Origin: Nelumbo lutea
Taxonomy: Eukaryota > Streptophyta > Magnoliopsida > Proteales > Nelumbonaceae
Assembly (NCBI GenBank): GCA_022828595.1
Contig: JAKGHH010000002.1
Coordinates: 87,264,076-87,328,075, forward strand
DNA: 64,000 bases
Direction of reading: 5' to 3'
This document shows, one piece after another, positions 21,015 through 31,826 of this stretch; positions within the stretch are counted from its first letter, which is position 1, and each line of letters opens with the position of its first letter. Both the position numbers and the translations under genes were made by a program. Below the pieces are notes generated by a model that saw only the letters and a list, made by a program, of their open reading frames with translations, searched no databases and had not been told where the DNA came from.

Positions 21015-22119
21015 CTACATTGCATTCTGCAAGTAGGGTCCCATGGAGCAGATAATCAATGAGTAGGTCGATCCAGCTCGGTTCCACTTGCAACACGGGA
21101 GCGATCTCTCTTGACCCCCGAGAATGCTGGGCCAAGGCAGTTCCTCTATGTACATAGTTACCATAATGTTTTCGCTTGTGCTTCCTAGTCGTGATAAGGC
21201 GTCAGCCTCAGCGTTCTCGGACCTCAGAATTTGCTTGAAGAAACAAGAGTTGAAGCCTGGTAGGATCTCTCTAACTTTGGTTAAGTAGGTTGCCATAGTC
21301 GAGTCGTGTGCTTCATAATCACCATTGACTTGGTTAACCACCAGTTGAGAAACGCTGCAAATGATGAGGTGTTTTGCTCCCATTTCATTTGCTAAGTTTA
21401 GCTTAGAAATTAACGCTTCATACTCCACCTCGTTGTTTGACGCCTCGAATCTGAACTGAAGAGCATACTCCAGTGTCAACATGGAGGATCTAGGGCTCCT
21501 CATCCCACGTTGATACCGATCTGACCGGGACCAGTGCCGCACTGGTTAATGCCTCCATCATGTTAGCGGGCTTAGTCAGTTCAGGGGCTGGTGTGCTGAA
21601 CATGCATTCTACTACGAAGTCCACCAAGACTTGGGCTTTGATTGTTGGCCATGGCTCGAACCAAATGTCATACTCACTAAGCTTGATGGACCACTTCATC
21701 AATATTCCTGACACCTCAAGCTTAAGTAGGATGTGCCTCAGAGGCCTATCAGTAAGGATGACGATGGTATGGGCTTGGAAGTATGAGCATAGTTTTTGAG
21801 CTGCTACCACTAGCGTGTACTTCTGCTTCTCGATATTGGAGTATCTAATTTCTGCATCCTGCAACACTTTACTTACATAGTAGATGGGTCGTTGAACCCG
21901 ATCTACCACCCTGATTAGTACCGAGCTTACCACCTCGTCACTCGAGCAGAAGTACAACTTCAACACATCTCCTTCCTCAAGTTGGGTTAAAACTGGGGTG
22001 GTACTTAGGTACCTTTTTAGCTCATCAAACGTGAGTTGGCACTCTTCAATCCATTTGAAAGTTCCATTCTTTTTAATTGCTTTGAAAAAGGGGAGGCAGC
22101 TACCCGACCAATTAATCAT
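21015..22119 (-). pseudogene. Tat-1 RNase H and second (archaeal-like) RNase H
   Basis: The first RNase H follows RT with ECQLTFDELKRYLSTTPVL, RPIYYVSKVLQDAEIRYSN, EKQKYTLVVAAQKL and LTDRPLRHILLK. After a linker and a frameshift near 21500, the second RNase H shows LQFRFEASNNEVEYEALI, AKHLIICSVSQLVVNQVNGDY and, near its end, ENAEADALSRLGS. The duplicated RNase H is a defining trait of Tat/Ogre elements. The usual first acidic block of the second domain is not clear here. Confidence 0.88.
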
Positions 22120-23227
22120 TGTACCTCCTTGATTTTTTGGGGTGGTCGCATTTCTAAGATGGTCTTGATTTTGTCTGGGTTTGCTTCAATGCCACATCGG
22201 TTCACTATGTAACCGAGGAACTTGCCCGATGTGACCCCGAAGACACACTTATTTGCATTTAACTTCATGTTGTATTTCCTTAAAATTTGAAAAACAACAT
22301 CTAACTTGTCATTTGAAGATCTAGAAAATTGGATCTTCACAACTATGTCATCAACATAACATTCCACTTTTTTGCCAATCAAAGGTTCAAAAATCTTGTT
22401 TACAAGTTGCTGGAAAGTTGCTCCAATGTTTTTCAAACCAAAGGGCATAACTTTATAATGGTATAGCCCGAGTTCGGTTACCAAAGCAGTTTTGTCATAG
22501 TCAACTGTGTCCATCCTAATTTGATTATAGCCGGAGTAGGCATCCATGAAACTCAGCAACTCATGCCCTGAGGTCACGTCTACTAGGCAGTCAATTTTGG
22601 CTAGGGGAAAGCAATCCTTTCAGTAGGCTCTGTTCAGGTCAGTGTAGTCGACGTACATGCACCACTTTCCATTGTCTTTCTTCACAAGTACAAGGTTGGT
22701 GACCCAGCTCGGGTAAAGGACCTCCCTGATGAAGCCTACGGCGAGGAGCTTCCCGACCTCCTCATCAACTACCCTTCACCACTCCGGGGTGAGGTAGCAT
22801 TTTCTTTCTCTAACTGGCCAGACTAGAGGGAACACATTAAGTTTATGAGTTATTATACTAGAGTCAATTATGGGCATTTCTGTTGCAGACCAGGCAAAAA
22901 CATCTAAATTATTAAGTAAAAAACTTACTAGCTATGTTCGGAGTGGTTCGCTTATCAGTGCACCAATCTAGTGAGTCTTGGTCAGTTCGGTCTCAGACAC
23001 CGGTAGTGGGTCATCTCTTTCATCGGGGCAGCTTGCTCCTTGGTGTAGTCTGCTAGTCGCTCTAGTTCGACGTCTTTTGCCAATTTTTCCTTTCCCTTGA
23101 GGGTAGATACATAGCACTTCTGAGATTGAAGTTGATTGCCTCATATCACTCCTACTCCGCAATCCATTAGCAACTTCATCGGGAGATAGTAAGTTGACAC
23201 TATCGTGCGTAAAACATGTGTGATAGG
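22120..23227 (-). pseudogene. Tat-1 protease-RT linker and reverse transcriptase
   Basis: The RT blocks are present in order: GFIREVLYPSWVTNLVLVKK, WCMYVDYTDLNRAY, DCFPLAKIDCLVD, LLSFMDAYSGYNQIRM, TELGLYHYKVMPFGLKNIGATFQ, the intact active site YVDDIVV, and KCVFGVTSGKFLGYIV. Stops interrupt the N-terminal half, for example before KDCFPL and near 23134, where ATATGA replaces an Arg codon. At 23227 the frame is broken by a Copia solo LTR; the missing protease end resumes at 25163. Confidence 0.9.
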
Positions 23228-23865
23228 TGTTAGGCAATTGTGCCCTTAGCTCCAATCAGATTGATGTACCTTTTGACATTTATTATAAATGAATAAAGTA
23301 CATAATGGATTCATGTCATTGTGGTGTGTTTCTGTGTAACATCCTTAAACTGTACACTTATGAGACTCATGTTAGTTTAGAATCTTTATAGCCATTGAAT
23401 AGATCTGGAGAGATTTATCTTGCCAAGGCTGACACTGGTGTGCCGCCAAGTTGATTGGGGTGGCTTGTCTCAGCTACCAAGGTGAGACCTGAAGTACATG
23501 CAGTGTGTATTTTTTTGAAACCCTGAACTGAACCAAAATTCCAGTATTACCCTGGACCTTGGAGATAGATGGGCAAAACTGGAATGTTACACCTAACCCA
23601 TAGACTTGATTATGGTACTACAATAGGTGTTGGATCGGGCTCTCTTTGATATGCCAATCAGGGAGATCCTCAAAGGGGGTCAAAACCTGGGTATGTTGGG
23701 ACAGTCTGAGAATTCATCTGAGTGGGTGATCATAGTAACAGGATAAGCCCCTTTGTCGGACAAAGTAAATGATCGGGGATGCACTCTCTCTTATGGAAAC
23801 CTAAACTGTCAACAATTGATTTCAACCATTGAAATTGGTTTTTTGCAAAATATATTTATATAAAG

Positions 23866-23867
<2 letters not shown>

Positions 23868-23921
<54 letters not shown>
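23868..23921. repeat. (CA)n/(TA)n microsatellite within the solo LTR
   Basis: About 20 CA units (23868-23908) followed by TA units to 23921. Sister LTRs have only a short TATA-rich stretch here (for example near 42470-42490), so the tract expanded in this copy. Confidence 0.9.
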
Positions 23922-24642
23922 TATGGTTTTAAAATGTTAGCAAAAAGGTTTTAATTCCTGGGATCCATGTGAGTAGAGAGTGCAGCATTGTTCCTTGTAG
24001 CCAAGGGAGAGGTCCTCTCTTGTCAGGCAATGTTTGATCATTATGGGCTAAGAGGTTAAGTGTAAGACCATTGAGGGTAATACCTAATGGGCTAATCTTG
24101 CATTTGCCCATAGTCCTTGGGTTTTCATAAAGTGGCTGGACCCAAGGACCATTTAGTGTAAATGTTGGGCCCATTAAGAGTCCATAGCGATGGACTCAGG
24201 GGTTCACTGTTTCCTACAATGAATTTGGCTAGGACTTGTAACAAAGGCTGGATTGAACCCATGTGGCTGATGTGTAGATCAAAGTTTGGGTCCCATGCCA
24301 TACAAAGAGAGCCAACTAGGCAGTAGGTTAAGACGTTAAGTGAGCACATAAACTTATTGGGCCTTAAGCCCAATTTTGAACTGGATTAATTAAATTAATT
24401 AAATAGGAGCATATCTAGATTTGGATTAACAGATAAGGATAAGAGGATAAGTCTTATCCACTTAAAGAGTCCAGATCCAAATAAAGATTTGGATTAGGAA
24501 ACTCTTAATTTGATTAGGATTAAGCTAATCTTGAACTATAGCTACGAAAATGGATTATCCTTATCAATTAAACAATCCAGATCCAAATAAAGATTTGGAT
24601 CAGCAAACTCTTAATCATATTAGGAGGTTGTCTCTTTAAGGC

Positions 24643-24650
24643 TATAAATA
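24643..24650 (+). promoter_or_regulatory. TATA box of Copia-family LTR
   Basis: TATAAATA within GGCTATAAATA is conserved at equivalent positions in related LTRs (43118-43125, 47245-47252, 59743-59750). It is the likely core promoter of this LTR family. Confidence 0.7.
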
Positions 24651-25162
24651 AGAGAGCAGGGCGGATATGAAAAATACACCAGATACAAGATAGCAATTTG
24701 TATAGTTCTTCCCTATTCTTGCCGCCCCTACCTAGTCCGATCTCCACTTGTGGGAGTGATCAAGAATTGTTCTTGATATTGCTTCTTGGTAGAAGAAGCA
24801 ATCTGAAGTTGTGATTACTAGCCCTCTACTCCATTCTTGCTGAAGAATTCGATTCTTACTAAAGAGTCATCCTGCTGTCCTGCTTCACCACACACTGTGT
24901 CATCTTTAGTGGAAGTGGGTTTTGGTTATCTCCTTGGGCGTGAACACATTCATTGTGAGTTACTGCTACTTTATATCAGGTATATCCCTCTCCTCTCTTT
25001 TGGTTTCAGATCTGGTCTGGTTTGGTTCAAGATTGATCCTTGAAAATGTAGTTTTCTAAAATAGGGAATGCGATTCCCATATGGGAGAGAGAAACTTTTG
25101 AAATTTTGCCCAACCTTCCTAAAAGGTTCGGCCATCCATATGATGGATCTCTCATCCCTTCA

Positions 25163-25790
25163 ATAGGCTGACCTATGATTGTGTTGTAGGGGGATGGAGT
25201 CGTGACCACCAAGAATGAGTGCTCGAACCGGATGATATTTGGCCATGTGCTTGCCTCCACTGGTACTCTAACATGACCTATAGGCCTGACTTCCTCTCCG
25301 CAGAACCCTACTAGTGGGGCATCTGCTGGTTTTAGATCACTCTACTGTAGTTGTAACTTATAAAAGGTTCCTTTGAAGAGGATATCAGCCAAACTGCCTA
25401 AGTCCACCAAGATCTGCTTCACTTCGAAGTCATTAATGATCATATTCATAATTAGGGCATCATCATGTGGGTACTGAATCCCATGGGCATCATCCTCGAT
25501 AAAATAGATGGGTTCTCCAATCCGAGGTCACTTGGGTGGGTTCTCTGCTTCATGCTCCAGTTCTTGGACTGACATTTTTCTAGTTGTTGTTGTGCACCCC
25601 GCTACAATAGATCCTCCAGTGATCATATTAATCACCCCGCTGATTGGCCTTTCTTCTGGTTGCGGGCAAAATGGTTGCTCATTCTGTTTGCTACTTTCCG
25701 GGGCATCTTTCTTCTGATCTCCTTGTCGGTCCCCTGTCCTTTTTCCTCATGAAAGATGTACTTCTTCAAGTACCCATGACAGGTTAGCTC
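25163..25790 (-). pseudogene. Tat-1 gag end and aspartic protease
   Basis: On the minus strand, GYLKKYIFHE-like sequence at the right end is the tail of Tat gag, followed by PISGVINMITGGSIVAG, FIEDDAHGIQYPHDDAL and the protease active-site block QILVDLGSLADILF near 25405. FLVVTTPSPYNTIIG then precedes the RT linker. The catalytic Asp is kept. Two in-frame stops are visible (after ENPPK and before SDLKPADAP). Athila-B bounds the right side and the solo LTR the left. Confidence 0.85.
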
Positions 25791-25792
25791 TT

Positions 25793-27344
25793 TGATGAGA
25801 CCAAAAAGAACCCTATTTTTATCTCCTAATATTCACTCTTTTACATTACTTTTGCACTTAGATGGACTCATTACTCTTGTATTTCGATTCAGGGCAATAA
25901 AGAAGGCAATTGGAAGAAAACAGGGCATCAGGTGATTTTGCACAGTTTCGGTGATAGTCAGTAGTCTGGGACTAACTCACCATTATAAACTCAGAATTAG
26001 ACAATTAAAGAAGCATTAGAACGATGAAAGGAAGGCCCACAACTTTTATGTTTTGGATTTTGACAGACTCAGCCCGCATCGAGTACGAAAATGATCCCAA
26101 AGTTGGAGCAAGTTCATAGCCAGGCCCATTTCACAACTGAAGCCCAACTCGCAGAAGTACCTTGAAACAACCCAAGTTAACAAAGCAGCCCAACTCGAAA
26201 TCAAGAGCCAAGAGTTCCAATTTCGAATGTAACCTCTTGAGAGAGTCTTATCATATCTAAAGTCTTGAATGTAATCCTATCAAGATAAGAAGATTGGATT
26301 AGATCACTAGATAAGAGATAGGATAGGATTACTTCAAAAACAGATTTGGACTTTCTAATTTGAAGTTAATCTCCTAAAAGGAGTTGGAAAGCAGCCCTCT
26401 CCCTCTGCTATATAAAGAGGGGGGTGGACCAGTTCTAGCATCATTCACTCTAAGATCCAAGAGATCACCAAGTAACTCAAGAAACTGAAGAGAGCAGTTC
26501 GGCCATGGAGAAGCAGAGCATGGAGTTTTCATAGAACATGAGCAGCTAAGCTTCATTTTCTGGTTCAAGGGGGGAGGTTCGGTTGTGCCATTGTGAGGTT
26601 CTGTAGTTAATTTATTTTCTTGCTTTTTAATTCAAGTATTCATTGGTTATTGTGCACATTTTTATTGGATGTTAATGTTAATTAGTCTAACAAACTAAAT
26701 TAATATTGATTTTCCTACCGCTATCCATGATTTCAGTGATCTGTAATTGTCACGAATAGTGGTACAAGTAGCAATTAGGTTAATATCTTTATGGGTCAAT
26801 TGTTCATGACAGCCTTTGACCAATGTATTGACATGTTCTAACCTAAAGGAAATCGACGGAACAAGATTCAATAATTGCAACTATCTCAATTATTGTTATT
26901 TTGGTTTAACTGTTTTCACAAAGCTTAATGCTATCACTAATTAATATGGAGCGCTATCGTACGCAGTTGATTAAAGATAAGTGTTGATCGAATGCTGGGT
27001 TTGGTCAAATGATTTAGGAAAACACAAGGTTTATTATGGATATCCTAATAAATCTACGGTTAATTGCTTGAATCGCAAGAATGCTGAAATTTACCTAGGA
27101 TCGATGGCCAATCGATTCAACCCGAACCCCTGAACCAGAATTCGGTAAGACTGATTTCTCTTGTTTGTTTAAGTTTTCTATTTCTTCTTTTAATTTCAGT
27201 ATTTAATTCTCCCACTTAGTAATATTATCCATTTGGCTAAGAGATTACTATTAGCTCCCTGCGGGATTTGACCTAGTACCACTTTTACTGCAAATATCTT
27301 ATTGTGGGACTAGTACTAATTTTGAGGGCTTCAACAACCCATCA
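25793..27344 (+). repeat. Athila-B 5' LTR, 1552 bp
   Basis: Begins TGATGAGACC and ends CCATCA. It is the longest Athila LTR of this subfamily here and keeps both segments that the two Athila-A LTRs have lost separately. A TATA box (TATATAAA) lies at 26409-26416. Confidence 0.93.
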
Positions 27345-27350
27345 AAATTT

Positions 27351-27368
27351 TGGCGCCGCTGCCGGGGA
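27351..27368 (+). other. Athila-B primer-binding site (Asp tRNA)
   Basis: TGGCGCCGCTGCCGGGGA, one base different from the standard Athila site. It is the best-preserved primer site among the Athila copies in this window. Confidence 0.92.
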
Positions 27369-27420
27369 GCAACTTTAATTTCTTAGCTATTACCTTCTTC
27401 TTGTTAACCTCTTTTGTTTT

Positions 27421-28488
27421 ATGACTCGTGCTTCTCAATGAAGTGAACTCGAGTACAATCCCGAAATTGAGAAGACTACCCGTCGTTTAAGGAAGGAGGC
27501 GAAACAAAGGAAGGATCGTTCACCTAAAAGGGTGAATTCAGATTTTGAACTACCAGCTTGTGATCTACCCATTCTCGAAGGAGAAAGAATGGCTGACAGA
27601 GAGAGGATATTGAGGGAGTTGGCTGCACCGATTATGAACCAACAGCCCTTATGCATAACGTATCCCACTCTTGAGGTAGCTTTTGAATTGAAATCTAGTT
27701 TGATACAATTATTGACTCTATTTTAAGGTTTTCCTGGTGATGACCCTCATAAACATCTAAAGGAATTCCATGTTGTCAGTTCAAGCATGAAACCCCACGG
27801 TATGACCAAGGACCAGTTAAAACCCATAGCCTTTCCATTTACTTTATGTGATAAAGTGAAGGATTGGTTGTCTATTCTTCCTCCCGGATAAATACACACA
27901 TGAGATGAGATGAATAGGATATTTTTAGACAAATATTTTCCTGCATCTCGGGCTGCAAATATAAGAAAAGAAATATGTGTAGTTCAGCAATTTGGTGGTG
28001 AGATGCTATATGAACATTGAGAAAGGCTTAAACAACTTGTTGCTAGCTGTCCACACCACCAAATACCCAAACAGCTTTTGATCCAATACTTCTATGAAGG
28101 GCTTCAGCCCATGGATAGAAGTATGATAGATGCAACCAGTGGCAGAGCCTTGGTGAACAAAACACATGAAGCGGCCAAGGAATTAATTTTCAACATGGCC
28201 AAAAATTCACAACATTTCGGTGCAAGAACAGAGGGCAATATTAGGCATGTTAATGAGGTAAGTCATGTTAATTTAGAAAATCAAATCTCAGATCTAATTA
28301 CCTTGATAAGACAACTGGCTGCAAGACAATTGAAAGCAGCTAGGGTATGTGGTGTCTGTTCGATTCTTGGGCATCCTACGGACATGTGCCCATCATTGCA
28401 AGATGGTTTAATGTAGCAAGTCAATGCCGTAGGAGGATTCTCGGGGCTGCCCCAACGAAATTATGACCCCTACTCCAATTACTACAAC
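27421..28488 (+). pseudogene. Athila-B gag (truncated)
   Basis: The start at 27421 (MTRASQ) is immediately followed by a TGA where Athila-A has Arg. The core is recognisable: LCITYPTLEVAFELKSSLIQ, DPHKHLKEFHVVSSSMKP, NRIFLDKYFPASRAANIRKE, LLIQYFYEGLQPMDRSM. Several stops replace Arg, Gln or Trp codons. A zinc knuckle, CGVCSILGHPTDMC (C-x2-C-x4-H-x4-C), lies at about 28349-28392. The frame is lost at the right edge, where the element is cut. Confidence 0.88.
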
Positions 28489-29900
28489 ATTAAAAAGGGT
28501 ATCCTGTGACTTCAGACACTTCTTACTTGTGATGAAGTGGGCCGTAAACATGTTTGTGAACTGTTACCAGCTTCTGATGGAACCTAGCATGAGGTTTCTA
28601 TACCAGGTCCGAACTACTCCTCTGAATGTGGTGGAGAAAGCCACACACATACAAGCCTCATCGACCTTGGTGAGATGCATCTGGGACTAGAATGCATCTA
28701 CATGACCGTTAGGATCAAAGGACCCATCATACTTGTCTAGCGGTGGTACCTCAAAATCTTTCGGCATTGGGCCTTCCAGGAGCTCGGGCGACAGGGGGAA
28801 TGGTCGGCTCATCAGAGAAGGCGTGGTTCTTGTGGCCACTGAGCTCACCTCCTCTCTTTCTCGACCTTGATCCATTGGATGGCTGGGCTTTGTTGGTGGA
28901 CTGCTCCATGCTAATGAATGGTGAGTCTTGCAACGTCACCATTGCTGCTTCTTTGGTGGTGCAGCATTTGTACTGCCAGCCTCAGTATTATCAAGTACTT
29001 CGATCTTACTCCGAATGGTAGGGCAAGGTCATTCAGGGATTCTCCTCACTACTTCTTCTTCATTGCGTGTCCGATGCTAGCTGTTGTAGGGAACCAAGGG
29101 GTCTCCTCTAGAGCCTGCACCTCGGGCCCCGAGTTGACGATCTACATTACCTTGATGTGGAACTTGCTGACTACGCCTCTCGGGCTGGCTGGGTTTGTGC
29201 CTATCCCTCGACCTCTCTCTTTGAGAAGTAGGGGGAGTATGTTGGTTGCCTATTGTACCTCGCGATGGGGGTCTGCCCCGAGGGAGGGACCAGTACCAGC
29301 GAAGTTCTCTCACCATGGGGGTAGATTGGTGGACATTCTAGTGAGCCCGGTGCTAAATCTAGTTCAGGGTTTGCCCTTGATGATGATTTGTCAGTTGTTT
29401 GGTTGCAGTGGTGGAAACTACTACCGGTATTGTTGATAGAAGTAGTACTATTGAAACTATTGGAATTGATGGATCTACTGCATTTGGATCTGCATCGTTT
29501 GGACACTCTGGATGAGGTCGTTAAACTGGTAGTGCTCGACAAGGGGGATCATGGAAGGCTCTGAGAATGTAGCACTCACTTGGGGGAGTGGAACACTCAC
29601 CTGTTGGGTAGTGTGTGGCACGGACATTGATGGGACCTCGGAGACAGTCAGGGAAATGGTGAATTGGCCAATAGTCACCGAGGAATCCTATGAAGTGGCT
29701 ATTTCCTGCTCTTACCTCCCAGAGATGTTCATGACACTCTTTCCGTTGTCGTTGGATGATGCTATTGAGGTTGAAATTGAGACTGAGACTGTAACTAGGA
29801 TTGGGATGACCTTTCGATTGGTTCCCACAAATGATGCCAATTGATGTTGCACGATCTGGAAGCTCCTAGCTAGAAGGTGGGATAGACGTGCTCACATGGT
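28489..29900 (-). pseudogene. Tat-1 gag (N-terminal and capsid part)
   Basis: Minus-strand frames show an N-terminal Ser/Gln/Thr-rich part (open piece 29475-29678), a charged linker rich in RR, KR and RE (29077-29542), and the conserved block SPELLEGPMPKDFEVPPLDK followed by YDGSFDPNGHVDAF near 28690-28800. The capsid core continues to 28489 (RTWYRNLMLGSISSF, MFTAHFITSKK). It then stops abruptly against Athila-B. Stops split it into short pieces. The true start is uncertain, probably near 29900. Confidence 0.75.
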
Positions 29901-30480
29901 GAGCTGGATCAAACTGCAAATAGGGATCAGAGAGATCGGGGTGATGACCCAGTGAGGTCGCTCTGATGATTAAGTTAGTATTCTTGTTGTGGTTGCGAGC
30001 TAAAGTTTGTATGCTAGAGAGCTTGAATGTAAGGAATCATGCATACCTGGGCCCTGAAGGGGTTGTTTCCCTTGTATAGATGAGCTGTCGGGGGTCTCAC
30101 AAAACAGTTTCAGGATCTTCGGCCTAAGTAGATGAGATCCATTTCTAATTTAGTCGGGGAGTAACATATCAGTCAATGAAATCTAACATTACCGCCCAAT
30201 CTGGGTGGGGAGAGGATAAGGCCTGCCATTACATGGCATGATCCTATGAGGTTCAGAGTTCATTGGGAAGCTTCTAGAGTCGATTACGTGTTACTTCGGT
30301 TCCTGGGCTCTGAACTAGCTTTATACCGAGGTGGTAACGAGGTGACTTTATATCAAGGTGACTTTATGCTGAAGTGGCTTTGTGCCAAGGTGGCTTTGTA
30401 CCGAGGTGACCGATCACCGCACTAAAAACTACTGACTAGGCTCCTCTTACTGAGTTATCATCCTACGGGAAAATTGCGTC
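29901..30480 (-). other. Tat-1 5' end: probable leader and LTR remnant
   Basis: No coding potential is recognised. A possible LTR edge is TGATGATTAAG near 29959 (plus strand), which would place the minus-strand LTR end next to the leader, but I see no convincing primer-binding site. It contains a 16-bp tandem repeat (30318-30408). The right boundary is unclear, with Copia LTR sequence from about 30522. Confidence 0.45.
30318..30408. repeat. 16-bp tandem repeat, about six units
   Basis: Units such as ACTTTATATCAAGGTG, ACTTTATGCTGAAGTG, GCTTTGTGCCAAGGTG and GCTTTGTACCGAGGTG follow head to tail. The second unit is shortened to 11 bp. It probably lies within the Tat-1 LTR, where repeated short motifs often act as promoter elements in other retroelements. 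Confidence 0.8.
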
Positions 30481-30521
30481 CAAGTGCCATTTACTTACTA
30501 GGTCGTGCCAAATTACCCCTC

Positions 30522-31306
30522 ATCAGTTTCCATCAGACTGATTGGCATATCAAAGATCTCATACTGCCCCAACATACCCAGGTTTTGACTCCCGCCAAGG
30601 ATCTCACTAATTGGCATATCAAAGACAGTCCAATCCAACATGCAGTGCAATTCCATAATCGAGTCTAGGGTTAGGTGTAACTTTCCAATTTTGCTCACCA
30701 GTAGTCTCCAAGGTCTAGGGCATAACTAGAAAATGGTCCAGGTTTAGTGTTTTAAGTAAACACAGATTATATGTACTTCGGTTCTCACCCTGACAGTTGA
30801 GACAAGCTACCACAACCGACTTGGTAGCACATTATTGTTAGCCTTGGCAGGATAAACCTCCCCAGCTCTATCCAAAGGTTGATAACATTCTAAACTAACA
30901 CGAGTCTCATAAGTATCCAATTTAAGGGTAATTACACAGAAACATACCAGATATAGCATGAATCAATTATGTACTTTTATTCATTTACAATAAATGTCTA
31001 ATGTACATCAATATGATTGGAGCTAAGGGCATACACTATCTAACAACTTCCACTTGCACTTAGGTTCAATCGGGTACAAGTTGTAGTTTCATTCTGTCCA
31101 CGTGTTTCTCAAACACTTTCTGTGTCCATGGCTTTGTCAATGGGTCTACTACATTTTTCATTGATGCTACCTTCTGAATTTGGACACCCCCTCTACCAAC
31201 AATCTCCCGCAGTACATGGTATTTCCTCTTGATGTGCTTTGACTTCAAGTGGGCTCTTGGCTCCTTAGCCTGATCAATGGCTCCAGTGTTATCACACAAC
31301 AGTAGC
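30522..31306 (-). mobile_element. Copia fragment: rearranged 3' LTR, polypurine tract and end of pol
   Basis: 30522-31045 is a shortened, internally rearranged LTR of the Copia-1 family, ending ATCTAACA on the plus strand. The tract at 31046-31056 and the pol C-terminus follow. The order of LTR segments at 30522-30620 differs from Copia-1: a piece matching 563-580 precedes the piece matching about 520-545. Cut at 31306, where Ogre sequence begins. Confidence 0.85.
31066..31306 (-). pseudogene. Copia RNase H C-terminal fragment
   Basis: About 80 codons are open: [59 protein letters not shown]. This aligns with the end of Copia-1 pol (1030-1270) at high but clearly imperfect identity. The rest of pol is missing. 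The frame is intact, but the fragment cannot work alone. Confidence 0.88.
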
Positions 31307-31439
31307 ATCAAAAGGTCAATTTTGACCTCTTTTGTGCTTCATCCTATACCCATCCTAAGGCCAAGTAAATTCATAACTTTAAGAGATCAACTCTTGAGAA
31401 GTAACATCAAAAGACCACTTTGACCCTCCTTACTTCTTG

Positions 31440-31740
31440 GAGTATTTAGTAGGTATGCTTATGGCAAGGGTCTAACTCTCTCATGACCAATATCAAAAGA
31501 TACTTCATCTCTCGACCGACCCGAGATAAGTAGGTGCACTTTGACCTTGCCCTATGGTTTCTAAATTCTAGGATGTCTAATAGGTATGTGTATGGTAAAG
31601 GGCCTAACATCCTTTTAACTAATACCAAAAGATACTCTGCTCCTTTGTGTAACTTTGTGGCTTCAAAATCTAGAAGTATCTAGTGAGTACAAATATGGCT
31701 AAAGGACTAATCATCCTTTAATCAATATTAAACTATACTT
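31440..31740. repeat. Three degenerate tandem units of about 105-130 bp
   Basis: Equivalent landmarks recur at about 31452 (GGTATGCTTATGG), 31582 (GGTATGTGTATGG) and 31687 (GAGTACAAATATGG). Each is followed by a CAATATCAAAAGATACT-like block. It lies upstream of the ORF1-like region, probably in the Ogre leader or LTR remnant. I see no coding in 31307-31826. Confidence 0.6.
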
Positions 31741-31826
31741 CATTGGTGTCCACGTTCTTTTATTTAAAATAAACTAAGGGTGTTATAATAATAACCTACT
31801 TAACCCTCTTCTTTTTTTGAAAGAAA

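Larger units (their letters stand above)
23228..25162 (+). repeat. Copia solo LTR inside Tat-1, 1935 bp
   Basis: It begins TGTTAGGCAA and ends CCCTTCA, matching the ends of the other LTRs of this family. It is flanked on both sides by ATAGG (23223-23227 and 25163-25167), a 5-bp target duplication. No primer site or internal sequence follows, so it is a solo LTR left by LTR-LTR recombination. Removing it with one ATAGG restores the Tat-1 protease/RT-linker frame across the junction. Confidence 0.95.
25793..28488 (+). mobile_element. Athila-B, truncated Athila element (5' LTR and gag only)
   Basis: It carries a complete 5' LTR, a near-perfect Asp-tRNA primer site and gag up to the YSNYYN block, where similarity to Athila-A stops at about 28488. 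Tat-1 gag sequence lies immediately on the right, and Tat-1 gag end/protease on the left. The 3' two-thirds of the element and part of Tat-1 gag are missing, so a deletion probably removed both. No target duplication is detectable. Confidence 0.88.
18884..30480 (-). mobile_element. Tat-1, Ty3/Gypsy retrotransposon (Tat clade), split by nested insertions
   Basis: Minus-strand gag (28489 to about 29900), protease (25163-25790), RT, two RNase H domains and integrase (23227-19879), then a 3' region with short tandem repeats and an oppositely oriented frame (18884-19267). It is interrupted by Athila-B (25793-28488) and a Copia solo LTR (23228-25162). The second, archaeal-like RNase H between the RT-linked RNase H and integrase identifies the Tat clade. 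LTRs are not clearly delimited. The 3' LTR is absent on the left, where Athila-A begins, and remnants of the 5' LTR may lie at 29960-30480. Confidence 0.85.

Noticed and set aside
28743..29436. Plus-strand frames of 92 and 172 codons that could be a host gene
   Set aside because: The minus strand carries Tat gag blocks through the same interval. The plus frames are its shadow.
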